Source: Paraphoma chrysanthemicola
Taxonomy: Eukaryota > Ascomycota > Dothideomycetes > Pleosporales > Phaeosphaeriaceae
Assembly (NCBI GenBank): GCA_020744225.1
Contig: JAGMWG010000019.1
Coordinates: forward strand, 372,001-436,000
DNA: 64,000 nt
Direction: 5' to 3'
The notes beneath the pieces are model-generated. The model was not told the DNA's origin. It searched no databases and saw only the letters and a list, made by a program, of their open reading frames with translations. The translations under genes and the position numbers were made by a program. Shown here piece after piece: positions 21,033-31,310 of the stretch; position 1 is the stretch's first letter, and the number at the start of each line of letters is the position of its first letter.

Positions 21033-23428
21033 CGCGTAAAGTACTCTGTCGACGATGGAGATGAAGAGACTGGAAGCTGACGCGCATGTGGGCGATTTGC
21101 GGGGCTTGGCTTATACATGCGGTATTGCCCGTGACGACCTAGGTGTATTGCGATTCTAACATTCCGGTTTGGTTCACTTTTTTGAAACCTATATGGAGCT
21201 GCTTGTGGGTATTAAAGACGCGGTTGGTTTTCGCCAATCACGTGATTCCGCGGGGTAATTGTGGCGGAATAGCTACTAAAAGTAACTCCCATCGTCGCAC
21301 CCATGACAATGATGTATGAGTTAGGTACCTTTTCTCTGCGGGCATGTGGTTGCCTTGAATTAAGCCGAATGGACATTCGTCTTAGATCTCGTGCTAAGTG
21401 CTGAGCCTACAGTTTGTTCTCGAAATCCCTGTGACGCGTCGGAACGATTAGCGTGGTGCTGCGCGCGAGCAGATCGGACTTCGACGCGTAACTCCTATCA
21501 TGACAGCACATGGCTACAACCTAGTGCCCTTTATAACACCCTTTACCCCACAACAAAGATGCACATTGAGCAGGCAAGATTGAGATGTTAGATGCTGAAA
21601 GGTGTGTTGACTCTCAGTTCTCTTGCACCTCTCTGCTGAGGTTGAAACTAAGATACCAGTTACTGATGTTAGACATTATACATCTCATCACTAGAGTAGA
21701 CTACGTTGTAGCAGGTTTTGAAGGACGGTTAGCTCAAAAGCGCGTTTTCAATCTACATAGCGCGATTACCGACTGCTAAACATCGCCCAGTTGACCGGAA
21801 GGATTCGGTGAGCTGCTGCAAGGACCTCGATGTTGGCATCGCGACACGGAGACTGCATTAGACAATCCTCCTCACCATCCATCCACACCTCGAAGCCGGA
21901 GTCTGGTGCACAATTCGAGCACAGATAGCATGCACATTCACCCCAAGGTAGTCATTCTGGGACGCGTGTCAATCTGAGACCCTGGTGTTGACGGACCTAC
22001 TGTTCGGCGCTAAATCTGCACAAGTAATTAAAAATGCCGTGGCGTACGGCGCATGCGCGGCTCAGCGCGATGCACCTTCCTCCCGAGGTCAACTCATTGA
22101 ACGATCAGACCCAGCGAGTAACCCTCTCAATGACCGACTAGAACAGACAATGATTGCTCGACTAGGGCCTTTCTCATCCTGATCTTTCCACGATGTCAAA
22201 GCTTACAACTTGGTATAAATCGGGGTAGTGTCGCCCTCGATAGCGACTATGTACGTTCCGAGAACAACCGCGACCGCACACTTATCTGGATTTAGTAAGG
22301 ATCTACGAGACTAGCGATTCTCGACTTAAATGCCGAGCGGCACACGGATGGCGCAATGGTCGTGAGCGATATGTCTGTTTGCACGAGCAATTTCTGTGAT
22401 GGCCAAGCACCATGTGGGCGGCCAACAAGCTCATACAAGCTATCTTGGCATCCCATAGCCCACTATTCTGGGGTCGAATTCGGGACTATTGGCAAACGTA
22501 GCCAACTTAGCAGGTAATCTTAACTACAAATGGCGTCATGCATCACGAACTTCCTTTTTACGACTAGTCTGGCCACGTGCACCTTTACTGTGCGTCAGGG
22601 ACACTGATAAGCAATAACAAGCTTTTGGCTTGATTAGTATGTTAGTACGCTAAGATGTTACTACACCTAGCATGAACTACGCATGCCCATGACTGAAAAC
22701 ATGCTTCGGTGGTTCGGCAGGATGGTACACGAACTGCTAACTTGATCGAGGGAAAGTACCTCAATGAGAAGCTGAATTTGATTGACTACCTGCACTTGAG
22801 CGACGATGAGAATCTTGCAAGAGCATCGTTTAGCTTCCTTGCAACCTCACTATCATTGACTCCTTCACTAAAGATCCTGGCGAGTGGTCCGTCAGTTTCT
22901 AGCTTTCGGGTTACTTCCCGGTTAGGAAGGCAACATCTTTCGGTAGAAGACATCATTGGTAAATTCGAGTAGATCGCGATGCTGTTCGCCGACTACTAGT
23001 CCCCTGACCTTACCTGTATGACTACTCTACAGGATCGTGTGCGACGGGACGCTGAACCAATGGTGGATCGTGGTCGTATCGAAACCGCTGTGATCGCGAA
23101 ACAGAAATGCACGACTGCACACCTTCCTATGTTGACATTGTTAGCCGCTATCAAATTGCTATCGGTTCGTCTAGTAAGTTATGGAAGGATTGGGAAGGTA
23201 TGATCAGACATTCCATTGAGAATATCGCGCAATCGTACAAGGGACGCGTATGAGCATTGAGGAGACTGAAGCAACGGTCCTACTCAAAGGTATAAAACTC
23301 CACAAACTCGCAGCCAGAAGTTCGACACCGCATCAGAATAGACGAGCGCTGCAGAAGTCGAAACAGTACCTTGACTCAAAAACCCATTTTATCATAATTG
23401 AGACGACCAAGCACTTCCATCAGCCAAG
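21033..23428. other. large intergenic region, no supported gene
   Basis: About 2.4 kb. Open frames are short (61-92 codons) and without recognisable motifs, including one at 22709-22972. I see no terminal repeats, transposase motifs or tRNA. The right end holds the leader and TATA-like element of the peptidase gene. Confidence 0.5.
23291..23297 (+). promoter_or_regulatory. TATA-box-like element
   Basis: TATAAAA, 138 bases upstream of the glutamic peptidase start at 23429. Assigned by motif and position only; it implies a leader of roughly 100 bases. Confidence 0.4.
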
Positions 23429-24259
23429 ATGAAGTTCACCACCGCTTTCCTCTCCACAATTCTTGCTGCATCAGCATCGGCTCGGCCTTCCACGCTCGCT
23501 GAACGTGTTAAGGCTCGCGCTGAAGGCACACGGCTGTCTCGCCAGACTCTTCCCCTGATCAAGGTCGGTACCGGTGTCAAAGAGACGTTCGTTGAGGACG
23601 AAGGCAACAGCACTGCACATGTCCAGTACTCGAGCAACTGGTCCGGCGCCGTCCTCGAGACGCCCTCTTCTGGTTACTTCAAGTCCGCCACCGGCCGCTT
23701 TACTGTCCCAAGCCCCAAGCACGTTGGATCCGGCGGCACCGAGTCGGCATCCGCTTGGGTCGGAATCGACGGTGACACTTGCGCCAGCGGTCTTCTGCAG
23801 GCCGGCGTCGACTTCACCGTGACCAGCTCTGGCGCCGTCTCGTACGACTCCTGGTACGAGTGGTACCCTGACTACGCATACGACTTTAGCAACTTTGCGG
23901 TTAGCGCCGGCAACGTCATCCAGGTCGATATCACTGCTACCTCGACCACCAAGGGTACGGTCAAGCTCACCAACGTCAGCACTGGCAAGAGTGTCAGCCA
24001 AACTCTGAGCGCTCCCAGCGGCTCGACCTTGTGCCGCACCAACGCCGAATGGATCGTGGAGGATTTCGAGCAGAACGGCAGCTTGGTCGCACTCAGCAAC
24101 TTTGGCACGGTTGTGTTCACGGGTGCGAGCGCTGCACTGAGCACCGGTGGAACTGAGGGTTTGAGCAGCGCTACGGTCATTGACCTCAAGCAAGGCAGCA
24201 CTGTTTACACGGACGTTAGCATCGACAGCGCTTCCCAAGTCACAGTGCAATATGTCTAA
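23429..24259 (+). CDS. secreted glutamic peptidase (eqolisin, family G1)
   Basis: Single-exon 276-residue preproprotein. The signal peptide is MKFTTAFLSTILAASASA, followed by a propeptide to about residue 65. The mature beta-sandwich begins near VQYSSNWSGAVLE. The catalytic pair is visible: Q124 in CASGLLQAGVDF and E207 in CRTNAEWIVEDFE. Cys118 and Cys202 could pair in a disulfide. Eqolisins are acid-active endopeptidases secreted by filamentous fungi (scytalidoglutamic peptidase, aspergilloglutamic peptidase). Length and motif spacing are usual for the family. Codon use is strongly biased to C-ending codons, unlike most neighbours, which suggests high expression. The conspicuous minus-strand frame opposite (23471-24397) is a shadow caused by this codon bias. 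Confidence 0.93.
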   Translation: MKFTTAFLSTILAASASARPSTLAERVKARAEGTRLSRQTLPLIKVGTGVKETFVEDEGNSTAHVQYSSNWSGAVLETPSSGYFKSATGRFTVPSPKHVGSGGTESASAWVGIDGDTCASGLLQAGVDFTVTSSGAVSYDSWYEWYPDYAYDFSNFAVSAGNVIQVDITATSTTKGTVKLTNVSTGKSVSQTLSAPSGSTLCRTNAEWIVEDFEQNGSLVALSNFGTVVFTGASAALSTGGTEGLSSATVIDLKQGSTVYTDVSIDSASQVTVQYV

Positions 24260-25388
24260 ATGGCGATGAAGTGTTAGTTGGGCGATCGCAAGTGTGTTTT
24301 GCAGAGAAGGACTAGGGGCAGCGCAGTTGATGTGGACGGTATACTGTTGTGAGCAAAGCCGGCAACACACATAGTAGCGTTGAGCGCATGAGTACATATG
24401 AGAGATTGGTATAGACTGGGAAGTTGCGAATGTTCAATGCCATCGCAATGTTTGAAACATAAAACCTGACCGCCCTATATTCTGCACTCGTGCTTGCGAT
24501 AACCTTGTGCCAACATCTAAAATTTTGAAGCATGGAAGGGAGAAAGGTTGAGAGGTGACATTTCAAGAATGGCCTTCATGCGCTTGATGACTGAGAAATT
24601 GATATGTATGCGGAAAAGCGTTCAAACAGAGTGAGACAGAGTGAGACAGAATGCCAGTGACTCTAAATAATCTCACGAGTGGATACATTGTTCGCTCGAT
24701 TCCATAGCCGCAATTAATGCGACTTAGAAGGGATTGTAGCTGGCGTAGGTATGCTGATTGAAGGTTTGACGAAAATACAAGATACGTACCTCAGCCACTG
24801 CACCATACTTGCGGCGCTTCGAGACTTCTGCAATGTATTGTCGCTTGACCTCAAAAACTAAAATTGTTTTGCACCAATGCTCTTGGTCCGCTATGGTCGC
24901 TGAGGATCTTCCGAAGGAATGCGAGTAATGGATGTCCTGCTCGTTGGTTGCTTGACGGCCAGGTAGACCTGACCAGATGCGCAATGTTTTATGGTGCCAC
25001 CTTGATCAGGCCAGATCATTATGATTGTTCCAATCATGGCACTAGCAACGTTCTGATCGACTTGGGCGCTCAGCCTCGCCTAATTCAATCAACAAATATT
25101 TCCCCATCTAATTCCAGATCACCGCCACCCCTTTCGCGATCGCCCAAAACGGCTAGCTGCCGAACGGGAAAAAGATGAAGATGGTCGATAACTTCTTATT
25201 CTTCTAAGATTTACCATGGCTACGTCAGTGGCTTCGCTTGCCGAGGAAGATGACAGCCTGAGACTCGTAGGCGAGGAGGAGATATAACTGTCATAATTTC
25301 GTGAAAGGCTTCCCACTGTCATCGCCTCTTTGCTCCTCTACCTTTTCTGTCATTTACTTTAAGCGCGAGCGAGTATCATGAAATCTCT
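24260..25388. other. intergenic, nothing recognised
   Basis: About 1.1 kb downstream of the peptidase. It contains a small 10-nt tandem duplication at 24631-24650 and otherwise no coding or RNA signal that I can support. Confidence 0.5.
24631..24650. repeat. short tandem repeat, 10-nt unit x2
   Basis: GTGAGACAGA occurs twice in tandem. A minor local duplication with no evident function. Confidence 0.7.
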
Positions 25389-25934
25389 ATGCTCTCGTTC
25401 TTTACATATGCATCAGTCACTCTCGCTGCTTCTTTGACCATCTTGCGGGATGGATCCAGTGGTGGGAGGCAAGGTCACACTTGTTTAGAATCTGGTGGGT
25501 ATTTCTCCCAATATGGGTACTGTGGCAGAGCAGCTGCATACTGCGGGACGAGATGCCAGTCGCCATTTGGAACCTGTGGGATGCAGCCGTTAAAACCGTC
25601 TACATCATCTACCACGACGCGCCAGTCAGCACTACCATCACCAACCCAACTAGTGTCAAACAATGCCAGATGCGGAAAGGACTTTGGTGGACGAACGTGC
25701 ATGGGAAGTCGATGGGGCAACTGCTGCAGTCAGTACTCCTACTGTCGTCGAGGATTTATGCCAGAGTCACGACAGTCAATTTTGTGTGGAAGCCCTTGCA
25801 TGGCGCATGGAATGAGTGGGTGGGCAATCTCGCTACTCCAAAGTCGTGACACCTCGACTAACAATTTCCAGTCAAGCGCGGACATTCTCGAGTGCGGTAA
25901 TGACAGCGACACAATCTACGCGATATGGCGATAG
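25389..25934 (+). pseudogene. decaying secreted chitin-binding (hevein-like) protein
   Basis: 181 codons from an ATG at 25389 with a signal-peptide-like start (MLSFFTYASVTLAASLTILR). A first hevein-like unit reads TCLESGGYFSQYGYCG, then AAYCGTRCQSPFGTCG. The CC pair normally before SQYGYCG is replaced by YF, so the core disulfide framework is broken. A Ser/Thr linker leads to a second unit with GNCCSQYSYC, but the GSTxxYC part that should follow is replaced by RRGFMPESRQ. A third, strongly degraded unit may follow in another frame to about 26030 (YGDSEEHLK...). Intact members bind chitin in fungal walls and can shield hyphae from host chitinases. Loss of conserved cysteines in all units argues for decay rather than a working gene, though a divergent expressed copy is possible. 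Confidence 0.55.
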
Positions 25935-26034
25935 TGAAGAACATCTAAAGATGGCTGCGACAAAGGAAACCATGAAAACCGTCGGACTAAACTGTGCCCA
26001 ATATCGTTGTTACCACTCCGCGTCCGCTGCTTTG

Positions 26035-26601
26035 GATACTCACTTGTCGCTTCCTCGGTGGCCCCTGCCTCCGAAACCTTCTGATCGTACTCCTACATCA
26101 CAATCATGACTTTATCTCGAGGAAAGATGCAATGAATCTGTCGCACGGCTGTGCATTGAACTACTCGTTGTGAAGTGTCGCTAATTTAATCACAATACCT
26201 TTGAAACATACATAAGATAATGCCCAGGTGAATCTAAGCTGTTCATTGGTGTCATTATGCCAGCCACATAGAGAAACAACCTCGCTACTGCTTTAGAACC
26301 ATCGACGAGTTAAACAACAACACTAGAGTATAACAACTAGATACATTTCCAAATGTTAGTACTGGGTGTAGGCACTGCACAAGGTCCGACGACCGATTTC
26401 CGTAATTTCCCAGCCATAATTGTGATGAACGAAGGAAAGTGCCTCTAATAGTTTGACCACTGTTGTCGCTTCCCCGCCGTGCTTTCTTCTATCCACATGC
26501 AATTGATTTGCCAAGACAAAACATAGAAGCGCGAGTGTTTGCAGTCTGAGATGGAATTATAGCAGCAAAGGAAACGCGTGGCGATACCAAAAGCCATTCA
26601 T
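26035..26601. other. intergenic, nothing recognised
   Basis: About 570 bases between the chitin-binding relic and the 3' end of the second HET gene. No coding signal or repeat is seen. Confidence 0.5.
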
Positions 26602-27808
26602 TCACCGGATGTATATCTTGCAAACCGTAGCGTTCTGCAGCTCAGATCTGTCGACGAGGTCTTCTGGCACCCATGTGCCATTAGCCCGCGCTGTGAATGA
26701 GACATCCCTTCGATACCAATCGTCAGAGTCCAATTCGAACGAATGTAGACGTAGTGCAATGAGCGGCGTCCCCTTATCAGAACCCAGCATACTCTCGCTG
26801 TACGCGCAATTCGGTAGTATGGCCATACACGTTCTTTCGCCATTTCCATACTCCCTGTACTGGACTATGGGCAATTTGACACGTAAGCCCCTGCTTGTGA
26901 CTTTGAAAGGAGATATCAGCGTACGGTCATTTCGTATATGCTGACAAGAGGAAAAACCCAATGGAGACAATGCCAGTGCAGCAACCTCCGGCCGTAACGC
27001 ACCGTAAGAGGACCAGGAGAGTATGGATGAATCAGTGGACCTCTTAATGATCTCTTCTTGAAGTCTGAGGAAGGCCTTTTCGGCACCTTCTCCATAAAGC
27101 GGTGGCATATGAACATCGAAAATTCCGAACAAACAGTATGCGATGTCTTCTGGCCTGGTCGTCTGTCGCTGTGAGGCCCAAGACATTCGTTGTGCTACGC
27201 TGAAATTCACCATGTTAGATCGGTGAAATCTGAATTCTTTGAGTTCTTGCATGTTTATGTTCGTTGCCTCCGTCAACTGCTGGAGCAAGTCGTTTCTTGT
27301 TCCACAGAACTGCCACTGCTTGTCGTAGAATTTGACACAATGAGGTGCGACAAGTTCTTGTAGGGTCCAGCCACGAGTCACCCAGCGCGTACCTCTTAGG
27401 TCGTACGGTCTCAAGCCTTCCGAGGCGACATTTGGGAAGTGTTTGTCAAGGTATACATAACAAACTCCCGAGTTCATGTAATAGGCAAACATCGAATTGA
27501 TGGCCTCCGATAATTCCGCCGACGATGATTTGTCGATACAACAGGTATCTACCCAGACATATTGGTACCCTTCAGACTTTGCAAGTTTACAGCACGTATG
27601 AATCTTTTTGTAGCCTTTCTTCGAGGAGGCTTTGGTAAGGTCATGGATGTCCTTGAACAGAACTTCTTCATCTTCCCTAAGGCTTATCAGTATCAGAGTC
27701 ATGTGAATTAATTAGGTTGGCATACCAGGTATGTGAGAGAATAGCATATCGAGGGGGTCCTGCTATAAACTCTTCTAGCTGAAGGCTCGATGTGTTCAGA
27801 AGGTGCAT
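26602..27808 (-). CDS. HET-domain protein (HET-D/HET-E-like HET module)
   Basis: Exons 27808-27726 and 27676-26602 give 385 residues; splicing creates YAILSHTWEDEEVLF, the first HET block. The next blocks follow: YQYVWVDTCCIDKSSSAELS and RWVTRGWTLQELVAPHCVKF. Then comes RPEDIAYCLFGIFDVHMPPL with YGEGAEKAFLRLQEEIIK, the signature of the HET-D/E-type branch. Those proteins in Podospora combine HET with NACHT and WD40 modules; here the protein stops shortly after the HET-associated region, so there is no NTPase or repeat part. Stand-alone HET proteins of this form are common and serve in incompatibility or are of unknown use. No frame damage is seen. Confidence 0.88.
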
Positions 27809-28424
27809 GTTGGAGAAGGCCCGATATCGCCGGTAGGGAGCGTACAGGGATGACTGATTACTGACTGCAGTGAAGAGTTACTTTTGAGCAGAATGTTTCG
27901 AGAGAGTCGTTATGAAGTGTTGTAGGGCATAAGGCTGAGGCTATGCTGGCGCTAAAGCGGCTAACAGCTTGGCGAGCCGAGCGCCATGATTGGTTTGTTT
28001 TGCAGCCTGGTTGCACTGCCTTGTTATGAAGGTCATGTCCGAGATGGAGGTAGAATTACTGGCACCTGACATTTTGGAATCTTTCTGAGCACCTCTGCCA
28101 CAGTTCGTCAGGCGCAACTCACATCACGAGCGCTCACGAAAAGAGGAATCGCGCAGTTTGCGAAGCGCGTGAAGACCGGCGAAGAATCGTACCAAGTTGC
28201 GATGATAGACCTGAAACGACCATCCCTAGGTGGTATCGTGAGTGTAGGAAGGCACTAGCTTGATGGGAAGGTGCTGGGGCAGGGCACTTTCATTGCTTCC
28301 TCGATGGTACCTGCCAAGGAATTCTCAATCGCGATAGCTCCACGATCACGCCTTGCAACTCCACAAATCAAAATCTTGGAGTATACAATCGTTCCATTGT
28401 TACATTACGCAGCAGACTAATCAT
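27809..28424. other. intergenic, promoter of the second HET gene
   Basis: About 615 bases between the HET gene start and the 3' end of the lactone oxidase gene. Nothing specific is recognised. Confidence 0.5.
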
Positions 28425-30215
28425 CTACATCTTGTTGAACACATTTGTCCCCGTCAGTCCCTCCTCCGTACCTTCCCTTCTCCGACTTTCGACGTACGTC
28501 TTCTCTTCAGCATGGAACACCTCCACATCATCCCTCAAACCTTCAAGCAACACACTACTCTCCGCTTCGGCACCTGCCATCAAGTCGAAGCTCTCACCAC
28601 TCTCGCTTCCTGCCTTCTCGAAGACATCGATGCCTCCATCCCACCAGCGCGCTTGCTCGCCAATCCAGTCAATTCCACCACTTCGTCGGTCGCGACGCAC
28701 GACTTCCTTTTCTTCAAGCGGAAAGATGGGCATTTCGGTTTTTGATGGCAAGATAGTGCGACGGTGCCATGAGCCAAGGAACATGCCCTCAGGATCGACT
28801 TCGTTTCGGACACGGATATAGTCTTCAAGATCGGCACCGTAAACGGAGGAGAGATAAGCGTGGTCGACGTTCTGGAAGTTCTTCGCCCAGTGTGGACGGC
28901 CATTGTATTCCTTCATCAGGTGCTCAAAGGCCTGGTAGTATCGTTCCCGGCAAGGCGGGGCTTGTCCATACGGCCTGTAGAGCGTTGCATTGAGATATAG
29001 TGCTGGGCGATCGGGGTACGAAGTGTCGAGATATGGTCGGGGCTCGCGACCTTGAGTGTTTGCGATGCGAACTTCGATGGGCGAGTGGACGTACAAGCCT
29101 TTGGTGCTGAAGGGTATTCCTGACCCATGTTCGTCACCATGAAGCCAGTCAGTGATGCGGCGGAGCGCCTCGGGACCCTTCTCAAGCGGTATGCTCCATT
29201 CGTTGACGAATTGCGAGTATAAGCAGTTCATGAGAAGCTCGGTCCGTTGTTCTCCGACTGCAGAAATGACTGCGCCATCCTTGAAACCGTACTGCATGCC
29301 GAAGACGAACCACTCGACCCACGGTAGGAAGCGCGGGACGTACTGCGAGATCCAGAGTAGGATATGGTAGGTGTGATAGCCGACACTGCCGCCATACCAG
29401 TTGTATGCCGGCTTCCTGTGTGGCTTGGTCGTCTTATCGGCTCGCCAGACAACAGCACGCTTCATATATGGCATCCACCAGACACGAACAAATTCGTTAG
29501 ATGTCCACAGTCCGTTTTCCCAATCTGCAAGTACGTCCTCAATCGGTAGGATGGTCTGATGCCACTCGATATCGCTAGCCTCGATCATCTCGAATTCAAT
29601 CTCGACGATAATGCCTAACGCGCCGAGAGAGACGAGCGCAGCGCGGAACAGATCCGGGGACTGTGTGGGCGAGCATCGAACCACCTGCCCATTCGCCAGA
29701 ACTATTCTGAGACTCTGAACCCGATCAGATAAGAGCCCATGGCGCATAGAGCTGCCATGCGTTGACGTTCCGATTGCGCCAGCCAGCGATTGGTCATCGA
29801 TGGAGCCCAGATTCGGCATGGTCAGGCCATACTCTTTTGCTTGCAGATTCAAGCTATGCATGCGTATTCCAGCCTGCACAGTCATTGTCTTGCGCTCCCG
29901 ATCCACTTTGAGCACCTCTTTGAAGTCATCTAGATTGACCATCCATGCCGAGGTACACGTCAAATCGGATGGCGAATGGCCACATCCCACGGTCACCACA
30001 CGCCGTCGCATACGCCGCGCAAGATTTACAATCTTCTGTATTTCCTGAAGACTCTGAGGCTTTAGGTATAGCTCGGGCCGCGAATGGAAGGTACGCGCCC
30101 AGGTATGGTGAATGTGGGATTGCGATGCGCGGAAGGGTATGTCGGGGTCGGTGCGGTCGAGCTCGATGCTAAAGCGCGGCGGCATTGTCAGGGTTGATAT
30201 TGGTGATTGCGCCAT
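28425..30215 (-). CDS. ALO1: D-arabinono-1,4-lactone oxidase
   Basis: Single-exon 596-residue flavoprotein. The N-terminal FAD-binding PCMH-type domain includes RRVVTVGCGHSPSDLTCTSA; the histidine of GHS (H80) is the likely covalent FAD attachment site of this family. LGSIDDQSLAGAIGTSTHGS is the second conserved block. The C-terminal ALO domain carries the HWxK signature (GRPHWAKNFQNVDHAYL). The yeast enzyme makes the last step of D-erythroascorbate synthesis, oxidising D-arabinono-1,4-lactone at the mitochondrial outer membrane. An alternative start (MPPRFSIELD) lies ten codons downstream. The tail after EVDPEGMFLGSWHR is longer than in yeast, with about 90 charged residues. Sequence is intact throughout. 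Confidence 0.93.
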   Translation of the reverse strand: MAQSPISTLTMPPRFSIELDRTDPDIPFRASQSHIHHTWARTFHSRPELYLKPQSLQEIQKIVNLARRMRRRVVTVGCGHSPSDLTCTSAWMVNLDDFKEVLKVDRERKTMTVQAGIRMHSLNLQAKEYGLTMPNLGSIDDQSLAGAIGTSTHGSSMRHGLLSDRVQSLRIVLANGQVVRCSPTQSPDLFRAALVSLGALGIIVEIEFEMIEASDIEWHQTILPIEDVLADWENGLWTSNEFVRVWWMPYMKRAVVWRADKTTKPHRKPAYNWYGGSVGYHTYHILLWISQYVPRFLPWVEWFVFGMQYGFKDGAVISAVGEQRTELLMNCLYSQFVNEWSIPLEKGPEALRRITDWLHGDEHGSGIPFSTKGLYVHSPIEVRIANTQGREPRPYLDTSYPDRPALYLNATLYRPYGQAPPCRERYYQAFEHLMKEYNGRPHWAKNFQNVDHAYLSSVYGADLEDYIRVRNEVDPEGMFLGSWHRRTILPSKTEMPIFPLEEKEVVRRDRRSGGIDWIGEQARWWDGGIDVFEKAGSESGESFDLMAGAEAESSVLLEGLRDDVEVFHAEEKTYVESRRREGTEEGLTGTNVFNKM

Positions 30216-31310
30216 GGTGAAGGTATCGCAAGCACTTTTGCAGTGCCTCTGTCGGTATATAGGTATGTTCAGTTAAGGTCGGAATGACGTTGACGATGCC
30301 CCGCAAAGAATTTAGTACGGCGGTCGTCCGGGCCGTCTTCAGATGATGTGAATGGACGAAGCACGACTCCAGAACGTGACCTGGAAGACGGTTGAGAGTG
30401 TACAAGCCATTTCGAGGCTACTTGACATGTAAAAGAAAGTGGCGGCGGGGTTCTAGGTGCGCGGCGGTGAAAGAGCCAGCACGCGATTTAGGCACTAGCG
30501 GCTTTGTTGTTTAGGCCGATCCACCGCGACAACAATCCAACCCCACTACCACCGTTCACGACCTACTTCGACAGCACATACAACGCATCAGGTGTCGCCC
30601 ATGGCTGATTACAATTCAACCTGTTACCGTTGAGACGCCGCTAGGTTCTTAGATGGAGTACAATCTTTGACAAGTGATGGCGGACGCTGCTAAACCTCCT
30701 TCTCAACTGATGGTACGAGTACGCCCATCAGCCATCTATTCGTGCATTCATGTTATCTTGACCATCTGCCGCCAACCATGTGACTTTTTTACCACAACTT
30801 TGCGTATCGGTTCCTAACAAGCAACAAGGGATCAGACCTCAAGTAAGGCGTATACAGCTATTTATAGGCATGATCTTCCTTCTTCAAGGCTACAAAGCCC
30901 TTGCACCAATCAAGCAGGGACGTCTTCGCATGCCACTGTGCTAACTTTTAGGCCTTCAGATGCACGAATCGTGTTGTGAAGGGCAAGACGGCCCCACGAC
31001 GCCCTAATTGGCCACCTGGGTAGTTCTAGGTGTGGCTGTCTCAGCCTCTCCGCCAAGTCTTTCGCTCGCATCTCGTCAATGGAATCTTCCAATCGCAGTA
31101 TGTTTGGGGAGAGCAGGTGCATGATCGACATGCCGTTGATTGGTGTCGTTATGCGTCTCCATGCGCAACTAAAGCAAACAAACTTGGCCCCCAACCGTCG
31201 GGAACCGCCACATAGACGAATGGACAGCCCCGTAACCATACCGCCAGCCTTCTGAGATGTTCTCTGCGCAGTCTCATTGTGAAAAGGTTTCTCTCTTAGA
31301 ATTGAACATC
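30216..31310. other. intergenic between divergent genes
   Basis: About 1.1 kb between the lactone oxidase (minus) and the kelch gene (plus). It must hold both promoters. No coding, RNA or repeat signal is supported. Confidence 0.5.

Noticed and set aside
22469..22485. Possible tRNA B-box (GGGGTCGAATTCGGGAC)
   Set aside because: Sequence departs from the B-box consensus and no A-box, acceptor stem or cloverleaf could be fitted around it.
22709..22972. 87-codon frame in the large intergenic region
   Set aside because: No signal peptide, domain or splice partner; length is within chance for this base composition.
21033..23428. Degraded transposon in the gene-poor block
   Set aside because: No terminal repeats, target duplications, transposase or reverse-transcriptase motifs could be seen.
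23471..24397. 308-codon minus-strand frame opposite the peptidase
   Set aside because: Shadow frame produced by the strong C-ending codon bias of the eqolisin gene; no domain.
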